This document shows, piece after piece, positions 35,230 to 43,320 of a stretch of DNA of 64,000 bases. The notes beneath the pieces were generated by a model. It was not told the origin of the DNA, did not search any database, and worked only from the letters and a program-made list of their open reading frames with translations. Origin of the DNA: an uncultured bacterium (GTDB taxonomy: Bacteria; Cyanobacteriota; Vampirovibrionia; Gastranaerophilales; Gastranaerophilaceae); NCBI GenBank assembly GCA_902763805.1, contig CACWTN010000005.1:239784-303783 (forward strand). Direction: 5' to 3'. Position numbers and translations under genes: made by a program. How positions within the stretch are numbered: position 1 is the first letter of the stretch; every line of letters starts with the position of its first letter.

Positions 35230-35652
35230 TTATTTTTTTGCTTTGATTAATTCTACGATTTTATCATAGCTGTTATTTTTAACCCATTTACAAGCCTTGT
35301 GGCAAGTGTCTGTGACAACATCTGTTTTGCTGAGGATATCTTTTGCCTTAGCATTTTTAATATACTTGTTCACAACATCATATTTATGAGCCAGGCCTAA
35401 CAAACCGACAACAACCGCCGCTGTTGCAGCTAATCCGAAAAGAACCGAACCTGCAGAACTCTTTTTTTCTTCATCGCCATAGCCTCTGAAACAAACAGTA
35501 TCCTTATTTGGTTCATTATCTACCGCAAAAACGGATTCTTTATTCCTGCGTACTCCAACGCTTCCGGCTGTTTCCTGTTTTGCAGTTTCTGTTTTTCTGT
35601 CCGATACGCTTCCTACGGTTTCACCGCCGCGGAATGATACACTGGTTACCAT
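35230..35652 (-). CDS. 140-aa F-motif protein with one TM segment
   Basis: Start ATG at 35652 with GGAGG 5 nt upstream; the longer ORF start is rejected. The N-terminus is MVTSVSFRGGETV, and a second copy, TVCFRGYGDE, occurs near residue 62, just before a hydrophobic segment (VLFGLAATAAVVVGLLGLA). The C-terminal part is Lys-rich (CHKACKWVKNNSYDKI). Unknown family. Duplication of the motif before a TM helix is noteworthy. An HLR1 element and a TGA-TATAGA -10 lie upstream; it has its own terminator. Confidence 0.75.
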   Translation of the reverse strand: MVTSVSFRGGETVGSVSDRKTETAKQETAGSVGVRRNKESVFAVDNEPNKDTVCFRGYGDEEKKSSAGSVLFGLAATAAVVVGLLGLAHKYDVVNKYIKNAKAKDILSKTDVVTDTCHKACKWVKNNSYDKIVELIKAKK

Positions 35653-35680
35653 ACAAACCTCCAAACGAGTTGCTAACACT

Positions 35681-35689
35681 TCTATATCA
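35681..35689 (-). promoter_or_regulatory. Extended -10 of the 35230 gene
   Basis: TGA-TATAGA on the minus strand, 28 nt before the ATG. No -35 match is seen, consistent with activator dependence. Confidence 0.45.
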
Positions 35690-35734
35690 TGAAAAACATT
35701 TTGTTTAGAGAATTTGCCTTTTAAAATATATTTT

Positions 35735-35752
35735 GTTACAAAAGTTTACATT
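35735..35752 (+). promoter_or_regulatory. Perfect HLR1-type direct repeat
   Basis: GTTACAAA-AG-TTTACATT matches the cyanobacterial HLR1 consensus (K-TTACA-WW, 2 nt, K-TTACA-WW) at every position. It lies 83-100 nt upstream of the F-motif gene at 35652 and overlaps the stop codon of the PilZ gene. Confidence 0.6.
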
Positions 35753-36381
35753 AGATTTTTTCGGCGGTCTTCCAGTTGTTTTGCCAAACAAATTCTTGAT
35801 ATATAATCCAAATCCTGATCAGATATATCTATAAATTTGAAAGACGATTTTATAATCTTATCCTCTTTGTCATTTCTGACATATTGGGCCTGCACATCAA
35901 TTTCTCTTTTTCTGAGATAAAGTACAAGCCTTACGGTTTCGGGGAATGCAATTTCTTCATCCAATTCTATTCGCACACCATTAGCAGATAAGTCGTAAGT
36001 GATTGCAGAAATTTTTTCTTCTTTCTCTCCAACGTTATAAATTACACTGGCGTTTTCGTTTATTTTAACTCTGAAGTATTCTCTGTTTTGACGGTATTCC
36101 AAGTTTTCGGGCTTTTTCATTGAAAACAGCAGAAACGGAGGTTCTTCGCCCACATTCTTAAGCACGGTTTTTGCAGTATAAAGGCCGTTTGGAGAAGCAA
36201 TTCCCAGAGTTACCTCCTGAGGAGTTTCAATATTCAGATTTTCCTCTATTTTTGCACTTGCCAAAAACTCATAATCACTTATCAGCCTGACAGCTGCCTT
36301 TATGCAGTGAGCAAACCCATCTCTGTCTTTATATGTAATTTTTACATAATTTATGTTTTCTGTATTGAGATTAAAATTCAT
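35746..36381 (-). CDS. PilZ-domain c-di-GMP receptor, YcgR-like
   Basis: A 211-residue cytosolic protein. An N-terminal YcgR-like region (about 1-92) is followed by a PilZ domain with both c-di-GMP motifs: the arginine motif RQNREYFR (Arg100 and Arg104 spaced as RxxxR) and DLSANGVRI (Asp130, Ser132, Gly135). It probably couples c-di-GMP to motility, secretion or envelope functions. No flagellar genes are in the window. The start overlaps the stop of the small secreted-protein gene (ATGA), showing translational coupling. Confidence 0.88.
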   Translation of the reverse strand: MNFNLNTENINYVKITYKDRDGFAHCIKAAVRLISDYEFLASAKIEENLNIETPQEVTLGIASPNGLYTAKTVLKNVGEEPPFLLFSMKKPENLEYRQNREYFRVKINENASVIYNVGEKEEKISAITYDLSANGVRIELDEEIAFPETVRLVLYLRKREIDVQAQYVRNDKEDKIIKSSFKFIDISDQDLDYISRICLAKQLEDRRKNLM

Positions 36382-36578
36382 TTAATTTTTACCAGCTTTC
36401 CGTTTTTCATTTCATACACGCCGATTTTTTTGCCCTTATTATCATACTGAACGAACTGTCCGTGATAATTTTTCTTAAAAACTCCGCCAGGCAAACTGCC
36501 GTTTAAGTTCTCAGGAACCTTAGCAAATGCAGAAGATATAAATAACAACAATAAAAATATGGTCAAAAATATTCTCAT
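36378..36578 (-). CDS. 66-aa secreted peptide
   Basis: Starts MRIFLTIFLLLLFISSAFAKVP: a signal peptide of about 19 residues cleaved after AFA. The mature 47 residues are basic, with a YDNKGKKIGVYEMKNGKLVKI stretch resembling a small beta-hairpin repeat. A longer ORF start at 36773 would run antisense into the HAD gene and is rejected. A TGT-TATAAT extended -10 lies six nt before this ATG, so the mRNA is likely leaderless. Coupled to the PilZ gene by a 4-nt overlap. Confidence 0.65.
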   Translation of the reverse strand: MRIFLTIFLLLLFISSAFAKVPENLNGSLPGGVFKKNYHGQFVQYDNKGKKIGVYEMKNGKLVKIK

Positions 36579-36584
36579 ACTGGT

Positions 36585-36593
36585 ATTATAACA
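36585..36593 (-). promoter_or_regulatory. Extended consensus -10 of the secreted-peptide/PilZ unit
   Basis: TGT-TATAAT on the minus strand, then ACCAGT and the ATG at 36578. Leaderless spacing. Confidence 0.6.
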
Positions 36594-36620
36594 TATTTTC
36601 GGTATATAACCATTTTGTAA

Positions 36621-36626
36621 TATAAT
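36621..36626 (+). promoter_or_regulatory. Consensus -10 of the HAD gene
   Basis: TATAAT, then ATAGTT, then the ATG at 36633. Leaderless spacing, divergent from the promoter at 36585. Confidence 0.55.
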
Positions 36627-36632
36627 ATAGTT

Positions 36633-37337
36633 ATGAAGGGAATAATTTTTGATTTTAACGGAACGCTGTACTGGGATTCTCAGCTTCATTACGATGCCTG
36701 GAGAGAATATTCCGCCCTGCTTCGTGAAAAACCTTTTACAGATGAAGAAATGCGTGACAGAATGTTTGGTCACACAAACTCAGATATAATTGAATACCTT
36801 ATCGGGCATAAGCCGACACAGGAGATGGTGGATAAATACGGGAAAGAAAAAGAAGCTGTTTACCGCAAACGCTGCCTATTAGACCCTGAAAAGTTCAAAC
36901 TTGCCCCCGGAGCAATTGAACTGCTTGATTACCTCAAAGAAAAAAATATTCCCAGAACCATAGCAACTATGTCCGAATGGGATAATGTAGAGTTTTATAT
37001 AAAAGAATTTCATCTTGAAAACTGGTTTGATGTTGATAAAATTGTATACTCTGACGGCACAATTCCGGGAAAACCGGCGCCTGATATATTTTTAATTGCC
37101 GCCGGCAAAATCGGTTTAAACCCAAAAGACTGTGTGGTAATTGAAGATGCCGTAGCAGGAATTAATTCGGCAAAAAGCGCAGGCATCGGTAAAATTATTG
37201 CTATAGCCTCTCTTGAACCGATTGAATTTTATGAAAGAATGACAGGTCTGCATCAGATAATTAAAAACTTCTGCGAATTTGACAGAGACATTTTAGAAAT
37301 CCCTGCTGATACTATGCTTCAGCAGCCTTCTCTTTAG
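36633..37337 (+). CDS. HAD-superfamily hydrolase, phosphoglucomutase-like
   Basis: A 234-residue HAD protein. Motif I is FDFNGTLYWD, with the nucleophile Asp7 but Asn9 in place of the usual general acid/base Asp. A helical cap follows (about 15-85), then motif II in IPRTIATMSEW, Lys in GKPAPDIFLIAA, and motif IV VVIEDAVAGINSAKSAGIG. It probably dephosphorylates a small metabolite. The DxN variant occurs in a recognisable HAD subgroup, so it may be functional. Start fixed by the -10 six nt upstream. The 3' end overlaps the convergent gene by 26 nt. Confidence 0.85.
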   Translation: MKGIIFDFNGTLYWDSQLHYDAWREYSALLREKPFTDEEMRDRMFGHTNSDIIEYLIGHKPTQEMVDKYGKEKEAVYRKRCLLDPEKFKLAPGAIELLDYLKEKNIPRTIATMSEWDNVEFYIKEFHLENWFDVDKIVYSDGTIPGKPAPDIFLIAAGKIGLNPKDCVVIEDAVAGINSAKSAGIGKIIAIASLEPIEFYERMTGLHQIIKNFCEFDRDILEIPADTMLQQPSL

Positions 37338-37641
37338 GTGCTTTATGAAAAATTTTGTTCCAAAGATTTTTAGCACCATTGGCAACCGCTCCTCCGAACT
37401 TGCACATACCTGTCCAAACAGCTTTGCCTATTGCCGGTAATTGAGGAGCCAAAGCATACCCTGCCGCAAAACCTACATTTGTTCCAACATAGCTGCCAAA
37501 GTCACAGAACCCGAAATCAAAACAACTGCCAGCCATCGGCAACATCCCATATCCATACGGACAATAACCCGGAGAGTATGAGCCCTTATACATTGTTCTT
37601 CCGTTATAATTTACTGTTGTGCTTAAGACATCTGCTGTCAT
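37312..37641 (-). CDS. 109-aa Gly/Tyr-rich protein, unknown function
   Basis: Starts MTADVLSTTVNYNGRTMYKG, a divergent version of the F-motif N-terminus (TMYKGS). A Pro/Gly/Tyr-rich part (YSPGYCPYGYGMLPMAG) and a hydrophobic, glycine-rich middle (VGTNVGFAAGYALAPQLPA) follow, then an amphipathic Lys/Ala tail. No signal peptide; unknown family. AAGGA lies 8 nt before the ATG. A degenerate GTTAA direct repeat with 10-bp period lies at 37718-37735. It overlaps the HAD gene tail to tail. Confidence 0.6.
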   Translation of the reverse strand: MTADVLSTTVNYNGRTMYKGSYSPGYCPYGYGMLPMAGSCFDFGFCDFGSYVGTNVGFAAGYALAPQLPAIGKAVWTGMCKFGGAVANGAKNLWNKIFHKAPKEKAAEA

Positions 37642-37735
37642 AAAGATGTTCCTTTTTATACTACTCTATATATAAAAAGTATTTCTTTTTTAAATAATTG
37701 CCATGTTTCCTGCTTTTGTTAAGTTTTGTTAAAAA

Positions 37736-38209
37736 CTAATTTAAATAATCCATGGTTTTTATTTTTTTTAGACGCGCATAAAAAGATGTCGGAAAAACAT
37801 CTGCATAGTGTCTTAATTTTTCGGCTGATTTATTATATTTATTTTTAATTTTTTCATAATCCGCAAACAGTTTATTATCTTTTTCTGATATCATATCTGC
37901 GAGTATAAGCGCATTTTTCATAATCGAATTTGCGTAAGCAATTATTCTTTCATTACCGTCTTTTTCGGGAGAAAAATTCAAAGCCTGAGATATTAATTTT
38001 TGAGTATCCTGAAAAGGAATGCTGTTTTCACAACCTGAGTTAGAAAACATTTTGGTTAAATCTACGTATAATTTCGGCAAAACACTGCACAGTTTTTCAA
38101 AGTTTTTATCCGCATTGTGTTTTACCGACAAAAGCATAATATATTTAATACCGTATATTAAACATACGAAAAGAATTATTACCAATGCAATTTCAAACAC
38201 CAATACCAT
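37736..38209 (-). CDS. LemA-like membrane-anchored helical protein
   Basis: A 157-residue protein with an N-terminal TM helix (FEIALVIILFVCLIYGI) and a helical soluble domain. The C-terminal KIKNKYNKSAEKLRHYADVFP resembles the LemA R-x-x-YN-x(3)-YN pattern followed by a Pro segment. It is divergent, and the assignment is tentative. The GTG at 38224 is rejected because AGAGG lies 5 nt before the ATG at 38209. An extended -10 (TGG-TATATT) lies upstream. It is downstream of the lytic transglycosylase gene. Confidence 0.6.
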   Translation of the reverse strand: MVLVFEIALVIILFVCLIYGIKYIMLLSVKHNADKNFEKLCSVLPKLYVDLTKMFSNSGCENSIPFQDTQKLISQALNFSPEKDGNERIIAYANSIMKNALILADMISEKDNKLFADYEKIKNKYNKSAEKLRHYADVFPTSFYARLKKIKTMDYLN

Positions 38210-38251
38210 GCAAACCTCTTTCACACAACAAATATACCACAGAAAATGTTT

Positions 38252-40213
38252 TTAATATATATTTCCGTAAACCCAGTACGTCCTAAGAACTTTTTTTACA
38301 TAATTTTTCGTTTCCGGATATGGTATCTGCTCAACAAATTCATCCGTATCATTGTAATTGATTTTGGCAAACCAGCCAGAAACAGAACCTATTCCGCCGT
38401 TATAAGCAGTTATTGCATACAAATCTCTGTTCAGCAAAGACCTCTTTAATCCCGAATAATACAAACTTCCGGCAGCAATATTTGAAGAAACCGAATCAAA
38501 TTTTGAAGGAATATTATTTTTTTGTACAACCTCAGCAAATGTCACAGGCATCAGCTGCATAAGCCCTGAAGCCCCTGCAGCACTCCTTGCCTTCGGATTA
38601 AAGTGACTTTCCTCTTTTAAAATTGCCTGAAGAACTATAGGATTGTTATTACCTTTAAATTTATCAACGGTATCATAGTAATGCAAAGGATAAGCAAGCC
38701 TCCATCTCAAATCATCAAAAGACGGTTTTTCGGTCATTTCGTCAAGAGCATTTCTTGCCATAACGGAAGAAAGAGTATAATTACCTTTTTCGTGTGCTAT
38801 CCAGCTCTGAATAAATTTATCTTTTCTGCAAAGTTCTTCAACCAAATCATAATCTTTTAAAAGAGCAAGGTTTACAACCATATTATTATCAAGCGATTTT
38901 TTGTACGGGAAAATAACAGGTTTTTCCGTCAGCTCAAGAAACGGAAGAAATCCGTCATCTTTATAAAGATTATTACTTGCTCTGAAAGCATAATAAGAAT
39001 CCGGGAATTTGTATATTACCTGCTTATAATAATTATTTGCGCTTTCATAATGTTTAAGTTTGAAAGCTATCCTGCCCATATAGTACATTACAGCAGGGCT
39101 TGATTTTGCATTTGCGAATTTCTTTGTATGCAAAAAACCTATTCTTTGGGCATCATAATATTTTTTCTGCAAATATTTGCTTAAAAATATGTTATACAGA
39201 GCATCTGCAGAAAACAGTCCGTTTGGATATTTTTCATACAAAGTCCTGTAACAAGCCTCTTTTACTCCGTTTTCAACCACTTCATTACAGTTTAAATAAG
39301 CGGTATAATCCGCGCCGGTTGATTTCATATTAAGAGAAAGAAGTTTTAATATACCCTCTTTTCTTGTCGGGAAAGTTGAAATGTAGTTGTCAATTACTTC
39401 GTAAACTTCCTTTGGCTCGGAAGAATCAACAAACTCTTTTAAACCCCGTTCTGTGTATTCATTTGATTTTTGTTTATTACCGAGCTTGTACTCATTTTTT
39501 GCAAAATCAGCCCAGCTTTCAGATAATGTTGTTTTATTCAGAAAATCTTTTGCGCTGTAGTATTCACCGTTCAGATAATAACTTTTTGCAATAAGTAAAT
39601 TGTCATAATTTGTAAGCGGCAAATCAAGTTTTTTAATTTCGTTTATAGCATACATAGAAAATCTGCCGTCTGGAGCTTTCTGTATGTATTCTTTAAAATA
39701 AAGCAAGGCTCTTTCTTTGGATTTCTGAAGCCGTTTCGGTGATTTTGGTGGATACTGAATTTCTATCATACCCAAATAATAATTAGATGCTATCGCATAA
39801 TCACTCTCTGGGTACTTTTTCATAATTTTTTTAAACAGTGATTTTGCTCTGCGATCCTTCAGCTCATACGCAAGCACCGCCATATTGTACTGACTTATGG
39901 GCACAATTGCCGTCTTTGAGTTGGAACGAACAACTCTGTTATATTTTTTTACGGCAAGCTCTTTTTTGTCCATCTGCGTGGCGCACCTTGCCTGTCTGAA
40001 TAATGCGGCCTGTTTAAGATTTGAATTTGACGGGACTTTCCCGAACGCTGCAAATGCATGTTCATAATCACCCGTTTTATAAATTTTTAATGCTTCGGAA
40101 TAATTTGTATACCCTTTTGAGCCGGCAGAAACATTGCTATAAATAAAATATCCGAGTGTTACAACAAAAAGAAATGCTACTATATATAAATCTTTTTTCC
40201 TTCTTCTTATCAT
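38252..40213 (-). CDS. slt: Soluble lytic murein transglycosylase, TPR-rich
   Basis: A 653-residue periplasmic enzyme cleaving peptidoglycan with 1,6-anhydro product formation. One N-terminal TM/signal anchor (7-25, DLYIVAFLFVVTLGYFIYS). A long superhelical TPR-like region (about 35-500) follows, resembling the U-domain of Slt70. The C-terminal SLT domain has ILKEESHFNPKARS (catalytic Glu), AAGASGLMQLMP, SNIAAGSLYYSGL and AITAYNGGIGSV. The start has no good Shine-Dalgarno. A 14-bp palindrome lies 46 nt upstream. Confidence 0.9.
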   Translation of the reverse strand: MIRRRKKDLYIVAFLFVVTLGYFIYSNVSAGSKGYTNYSEALKIYKTGDYEHAFAAFGKVPSNSNLKQAALFRQARCATQMDKKELAVKKYNRVVRSNSKTAIVPISQYNMAVLAYELKDRRAKSLFKKIMKKYPESDYAIASNYYLGMIEIQYPPKSPKRLQKSKERALLYFKEYIQKAPDGRFSMYAINEIKKLDLPLTNYDNLLIAKSYYLNGEYYSAKDFLNKTTLSESWADFAKNEYKLGNKQKSNEYTERGLKEFVDSSEPKEVYEVIDNYISTFPTRKEGILKLLSLNMKSTGADYTAYLNCNEVVENGVKEACYRTLYEKYPNGLFSADALYNIFLSKYLQKKYYDAQRIGFLHTKKFANAKSSPAVMYYMGRIAFKLKHYESANNYYKQVIYKFPDSYYAFRASNNLYKDDGFLPFLELTEKPVIFPYKKSLDNNMVVNLALLKDYDLVEELCRKDKFIQSWIAHEKGNYTLSSVMARNALDEMTEKPSFDDLRWRLAYPLHYYDTVDKFKGNNNPIVLQAILKEESHFNPKARSAAGASGLMQLMPVTFAEVVQKNNIPSKFDSVSSNIAAGSLYYSGLKRSLLNRDLYAITAYNGGIGSVSGWFAKINYNDTDEFVEQIPYPETKNYVKKVLRTYWVYGNIY

Positions 40214-40258
40214 TAAACTTAATCCCGATACAATAACTATCCAAACATTTAAATAAAA

Positions 40259-40272
40259 GTAGGATATCCTAC
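40259..40272. repeat. 14-bp perfect palindrome GTAGGATATCCTAC
   Basis: A perfect palindrome in the 181-nt gap between slt and rsmG. No T-tract follows, so a protein-binding operator is more likely than a terminator. Confidence 0.45.
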
Positions 40273-40298
40273 ATTAATTACTATTTTAATATAGATTT

Positions 40299-40445
40299 AT
40301 GCAAAAACCAAATCCTGTAATAAAAAATTACATTTTAAATCCTGAGCCGTACATTTTGGCGTACAAAACAATACAAAAAGAGAATAAAAATGTACTAAAA
40401 ACCTATAACAACAAGGTTCCTCGAATATGGTTCACTGAGCGGTAA
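40299..40445 (+). CDS. Possible 48-aa protein, speculative
   Basis: ATG at 40299 is preceded by TAATAT and exactly six nt, the same arrangement seen at other genes here. The product begins MQKPNPVIKNYILNPEPY and is basic. The last 17 codons overlap the 3' end of rsmG antisense. The 14-bp palindrome lies about 25 nt upstream. No homology is known to me; it may be a chance ORF. Confidence 0.25.
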   Translation: MQKPNPVIKNYILNPEPYILAYKTIQKENKNVLKTYNNKVPRIWFTER

Positions 40446-40991
40446 AGTATACTCTATTATATCCAAAACTTTTGCCTTGTATTGAGCCAGCACTTTTTTT
40501 GCTCCCTCAAGCTCCTCCTGAACCTTCTTTGATTTATACGCAACAAAAACTCCGTCTTTTTTTAATAACGGAAGCGCATACCCTGCAATAACGGATAAAT
40601 CTGCAACAGCACGTGAAGTTACAATATCAAATCTCTGACCTCTGAGATTTTCGACTCTGTCACATACAACTGACAGATTATCTATTCCAAGAACTTCTTT
40701 TATATTGCTGACTGCATTAATTTTTTTTCTTATGCTGTCAACGCCCGTGACGCTGAGCATTGGAAATTCTATTGCAATCGGAACACACGGAAAACCTCCG
40801 CCGCAACCTATGTCTAACAGGTTTTTTCCTTCCGAAATTCTTTTTGTCAGTTTAATTGCAAGAGAATCATATATATGCTTTTCAAACAAAAATTTCTCAT
40901 CATTTTTTGAAATAAGATTCAACTTTGCATTCTGTTCCAAAAAAACTTTTTTGTATTCGGAAAAATCGTGTTCAATTTCAAATTTATTCAT
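40395..40991 (-). CDS. rsmG: 16S rRNA (guanine-N7)-methyltransferase RsmG
   Basis: A 198-residue SAM methyltransferase modifying G527 of 16S rRNA. It shows NLISKNDEKFLFEKHIYDSL, typical of RsmG, then the SAM motif LLDIGCGGGFPCVPIAI, GVDSIRKKINA, and VTSRAVADLS. The upstream TTG at 41012 is rejected; ATG 40991 overlaps the end of the preceding ATPase gene by 8 nt, so the two are coupled. Length is normal. Confidence 0.93.
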   Translation of the reverse strand: MNKFEIEHDFSEYKKVFLEQNAKLNLISKNDEKFLFEKHIYDSLAIKLTKRISEGKNLLDIGCGGGFPCVPIAIEFPMLSVTGVDSIRKKINAVSNIKEVLGIDNLSVVCDRVENLRGQRFDIVTSRAVADLSVIAGYALPLLKKDGVFVAYKSKKVQEELEGAKKVLAQYKAKVLDIIEYTLPLSEPYSRNLVVIGF

Positions 40992-43233
40992 ACCTGCGTT
41001 CCAAATCTTCAAATTCTTCCTTCGGCAGTCTGAGCTTCATATCATTTATACGTTCTTCTATCTTTTTAATATCCGCCGCATCTCCGTACATTCGTGCACT
41101 TTTCCTTGCACTCAGGTATTCTGCCAAAGCTTTTTTAAAGGTCTCTTTGTGGTTATAATAATAATCCCCTAATGCAACCGTTGATTCAAGAATATAAAAT
41201 TCTTCATTTAAAAAATCTGCACATTGTTTTGCTTCCAGCAGAAAATCTATTGCTTTTTCCGATTGTTTTTCTGTATAAATTTTTGCCAGATACGAGGATA
41301 CAAAATATATCCCGTCGTAATTATTATTGGTTTTTTCTATACCGTAAGCCTTTAAAAAGCAGGCCTCTGCATCAGAATAATTTTCGTTATCAAAATAACA
41401 CGCCCCCAGATTTGAATATGCCAAAGCCTTGAAAGAGTTATCGCCGTCTGCCTGTATACATTTGTTATAATAATCAAAAGCAGAAGAACTGTTGTTGTTC
41501 TCGTCACAAATTAATGCAAGCTTGAAATACAACTCTGACATTCTGTCACGCGATGTATTTTCATCAAAAGACTCAAGCGCCTTTATATAATATTTGTAGG
41601 CTTCCTGCGGATTTTTGGTTTCACTGCATATATTTCCCAGTCTTATACACGCATCAACCATCAGCGATTGGGGGGTATCAACAGAATATATCACTTTTTT
41701 TATTGTTTCTGTTGCACGCTCAATTTTATACATTGAATAGTACAAATCCGACAATTCATAATACAAATAATTTAAGTTTATAAACTCATCATTCTTCTTG
41801 TAATAAGCTTCTGCCAGCTCATAATAATGCTTTGCATTTTCATAATTTTCCGTACTGTAATACAATCTTGCCAGTTCCGTTCTTATTTCGGCAAGTGTAT
41901 TTGAATCCGGCTTTAAATCCTCAATTATTTTAATGTAAGCCTCAATTGCATCAGTATACATTTTTTGTTCTGCAAGTTTATGAGCGCTTTCCATCCTGTC
42001 GGTAATACTTGTTTGCTCCGGAGAAGCAGATACTTGCTTCGGTTTATCTGCGGACGTTTGCTTAACCGCTTCGGAATGTTCTTCTTTTTTATTATTTTCC
42101 AGCTTGTCTATTTTGTTTTTATGATAATCTATCTCTGCTCTCAAAGCCTGCCTTGACATCAAAATTGCTCTTGCCTGCAGCGGCTGTTTCAGTTCTCTTT
42201 CGTAAATACCCATGATGTATTTATGCAGTTTTATTTCAGTTTTAACAGGTATTGATATATCTATATCCTGCTGAAAATAATCTTGTACGTAAAGCATATC
42301 TTCTGCCTGAAAAATCATTAGATTATTCTTTAAATAACCGACTGCAAAATCATCATACAGTTCCAGTATTGCAAGCGCATTAACACTAATTCCGTGTCTT
42401 ATGGAACGCAAAAACCAGAAGAAATTTCTTATGGCATTTGGAATGAGATTTACATACGTCATACCCAAATACGAATCAAAAGACATTCCCGACAAAGTAA
42501 ATTTTGAAATAAAATCATTCAGATTAATCTGCATTGACTGAATTATTTTTATTGATAAAGCCGTGTAATAATAATAACCTCTTGAATATTTATAGAAATT
42601 ATTTATTGCATCCTCTGTTGCCTGTATTTTGTTAGATTTTATAAACTCGGTAAATACATCTTTTGTCAATGCTTTAAGAAAAACTTTGGTATCGACTTTA
42701 ACACCGCCCATAACCGACTGCAGCATTGCTCTTGTTGAAACAACTATTTTGACATTCGGATTTTCTGCCGCTTCTGTCAGGCATTCAACTATCAGAGGCA
42801 TATTTTCTTTTGCTATATCATCGTAAGAGTGCAATATTATAACAAAAGGTTTTTTTATTGCTGAGATATACTGGTTAAATTTTACACTCAGTGTTGTTAT
42901 TTTTGCAGTATGAACAACCGCCTGCGAGATAGAATTTTTTTCTATTTTATCTATAAAATGAAGCAGAATGTCGTCGCATACAGTAGATGCTTTACAGTAA
43001 TATTCCAAACGAATTACATCTTTGCTCAAAAAGTCAGCGGCATAGTTAATAATCTGGCGTTTTCCCGTACCCAGAAAGCCGTGAACGTACATCAGCTTTC
43101 CTTCAGAAGTAAAAAAATTCAACATCTTCAAAATATCAGCAGAATTATTTTTCAGCAAAAATTTATTAATTTTTGGAGATTCGGGAAGATGTAACTCCTC
43201 TGTATTTATAATTTCCAGAAATTTGTATTCCAT
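40984..43233 (-). CDS. STAND-like P-loop ATPase with TPR array
   Basis: A 749-residue protein. Residues about 48-60 form Walker A (HGFLGTGKRQ) and about 128-140 a Walker B-like FVIILHSYDDIA, followed by KIVVSTRAML, the usual STAND/NACHT order. A middle helical region leads to a Lys/Glu linker (about 375-405) and then eight or more TPR units (about 410-740). Such proteins switch on ligand binding and act as transcription regulators or defence sensors. No DNA-binding or effector domain is visible. The start is six nt after TAGAAT (leaderless). rsmG overlaps its 3' end. Confidence 0.72.
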   Translation of the reverse strand: MEYKFLEIINTEELHLPESPKINKFLLKNNSADILKMLNFFTSEGKLMYVHGFLGTGKRQIINYAADFLSKDVIRLEYYCKASTVCDDILLHFIDKIEKNSISQAVVHTAKITTLSVKFNQYISAIKKPFVIILHSYDDIAKENMPLIVECLTEAAENPNVKIVVSTRAMLQSVMGGVKVDTKVFLKALTKDVFTEFIKSNKIQATEDAINNFYKYSRGYYYYTALSIKIIQSMQINLNDFISKFTLSGMSFDSYLGMTYVNLIPNAIRNFFWFLRSIRHGISVNALAILELYDDFAVGYLKNNLMIFQAEDMLYVQDYFQQDIDISIPVKTEIKLHKYIMGIYERELKQPLQARAILMSRQALRAEIDYHKNKIDKLENNKKEEHSEAVKQTSADKPKQVSASPEQTSITDRMESAHKLAEQKMYTDAIEAYIKIIEDLKPDSNTLAEIRTELARLYYSTENYENAKHYYELAEAYYKKNDEFINLNYLYYELSDLYYSMYKIERATETIKKVIYSVDTPQSLMVDACIRLGNICSETKNPQEAYKYYIKALESFDENTSRDRMSELYFKLALICDENNNSSSAFDYYNKCIQADGDNSFKALAYSNLGACYFDNENYSDAEACFLKAYGIEKTNNNYDGIYFVSSYLAKIYTEKQSEKAIDFLLEAKQCADFLNEEFYILESTVALGDYYYNHKETFKKALAEYLSARKSARMYGDAADIKKIEERINDMKLRLPKEEFEDLERRYE

Positions 43234-43239
43234 AAAATG

Positions 43240-43245
43240 ATTCTA
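43240..43245 (-). promoter_or_regulatory. -10 of the STAND-like gene
   Basis: TAGAAT on the minus strand, CATTTT, then the ATG at 43233: six-nt leaderless spacing. Divergent from plsY, which has a TATAAT and AAGGAG. Confidence 0.5.
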
Positions 43246-43320
43246 AATTATTTTAGCCCTTTTTGCAAACCTTCAAATACATTATTTTTTAGGTATAATA
43301 ATTATCAAGGAGATTAAGAT

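Noticed and set aside
36378-36773. 131-aa ORF covering the start of the HAD gene on the opposite strand
   Set aside because: The real start is the ATG at 36578, which has a signal peptide and a -10 six nt upstream. The N-terminal 65 residues are antisense to the HAD gene and its promoter.
36633-37337. HAD gene as inactive because motif I is DxN instead of DxD
   Set aside because: DxNGT occurs in a recognisable HAD subgroup as I know it, and all other motifs are intact. Not enough to call a pseudogene.
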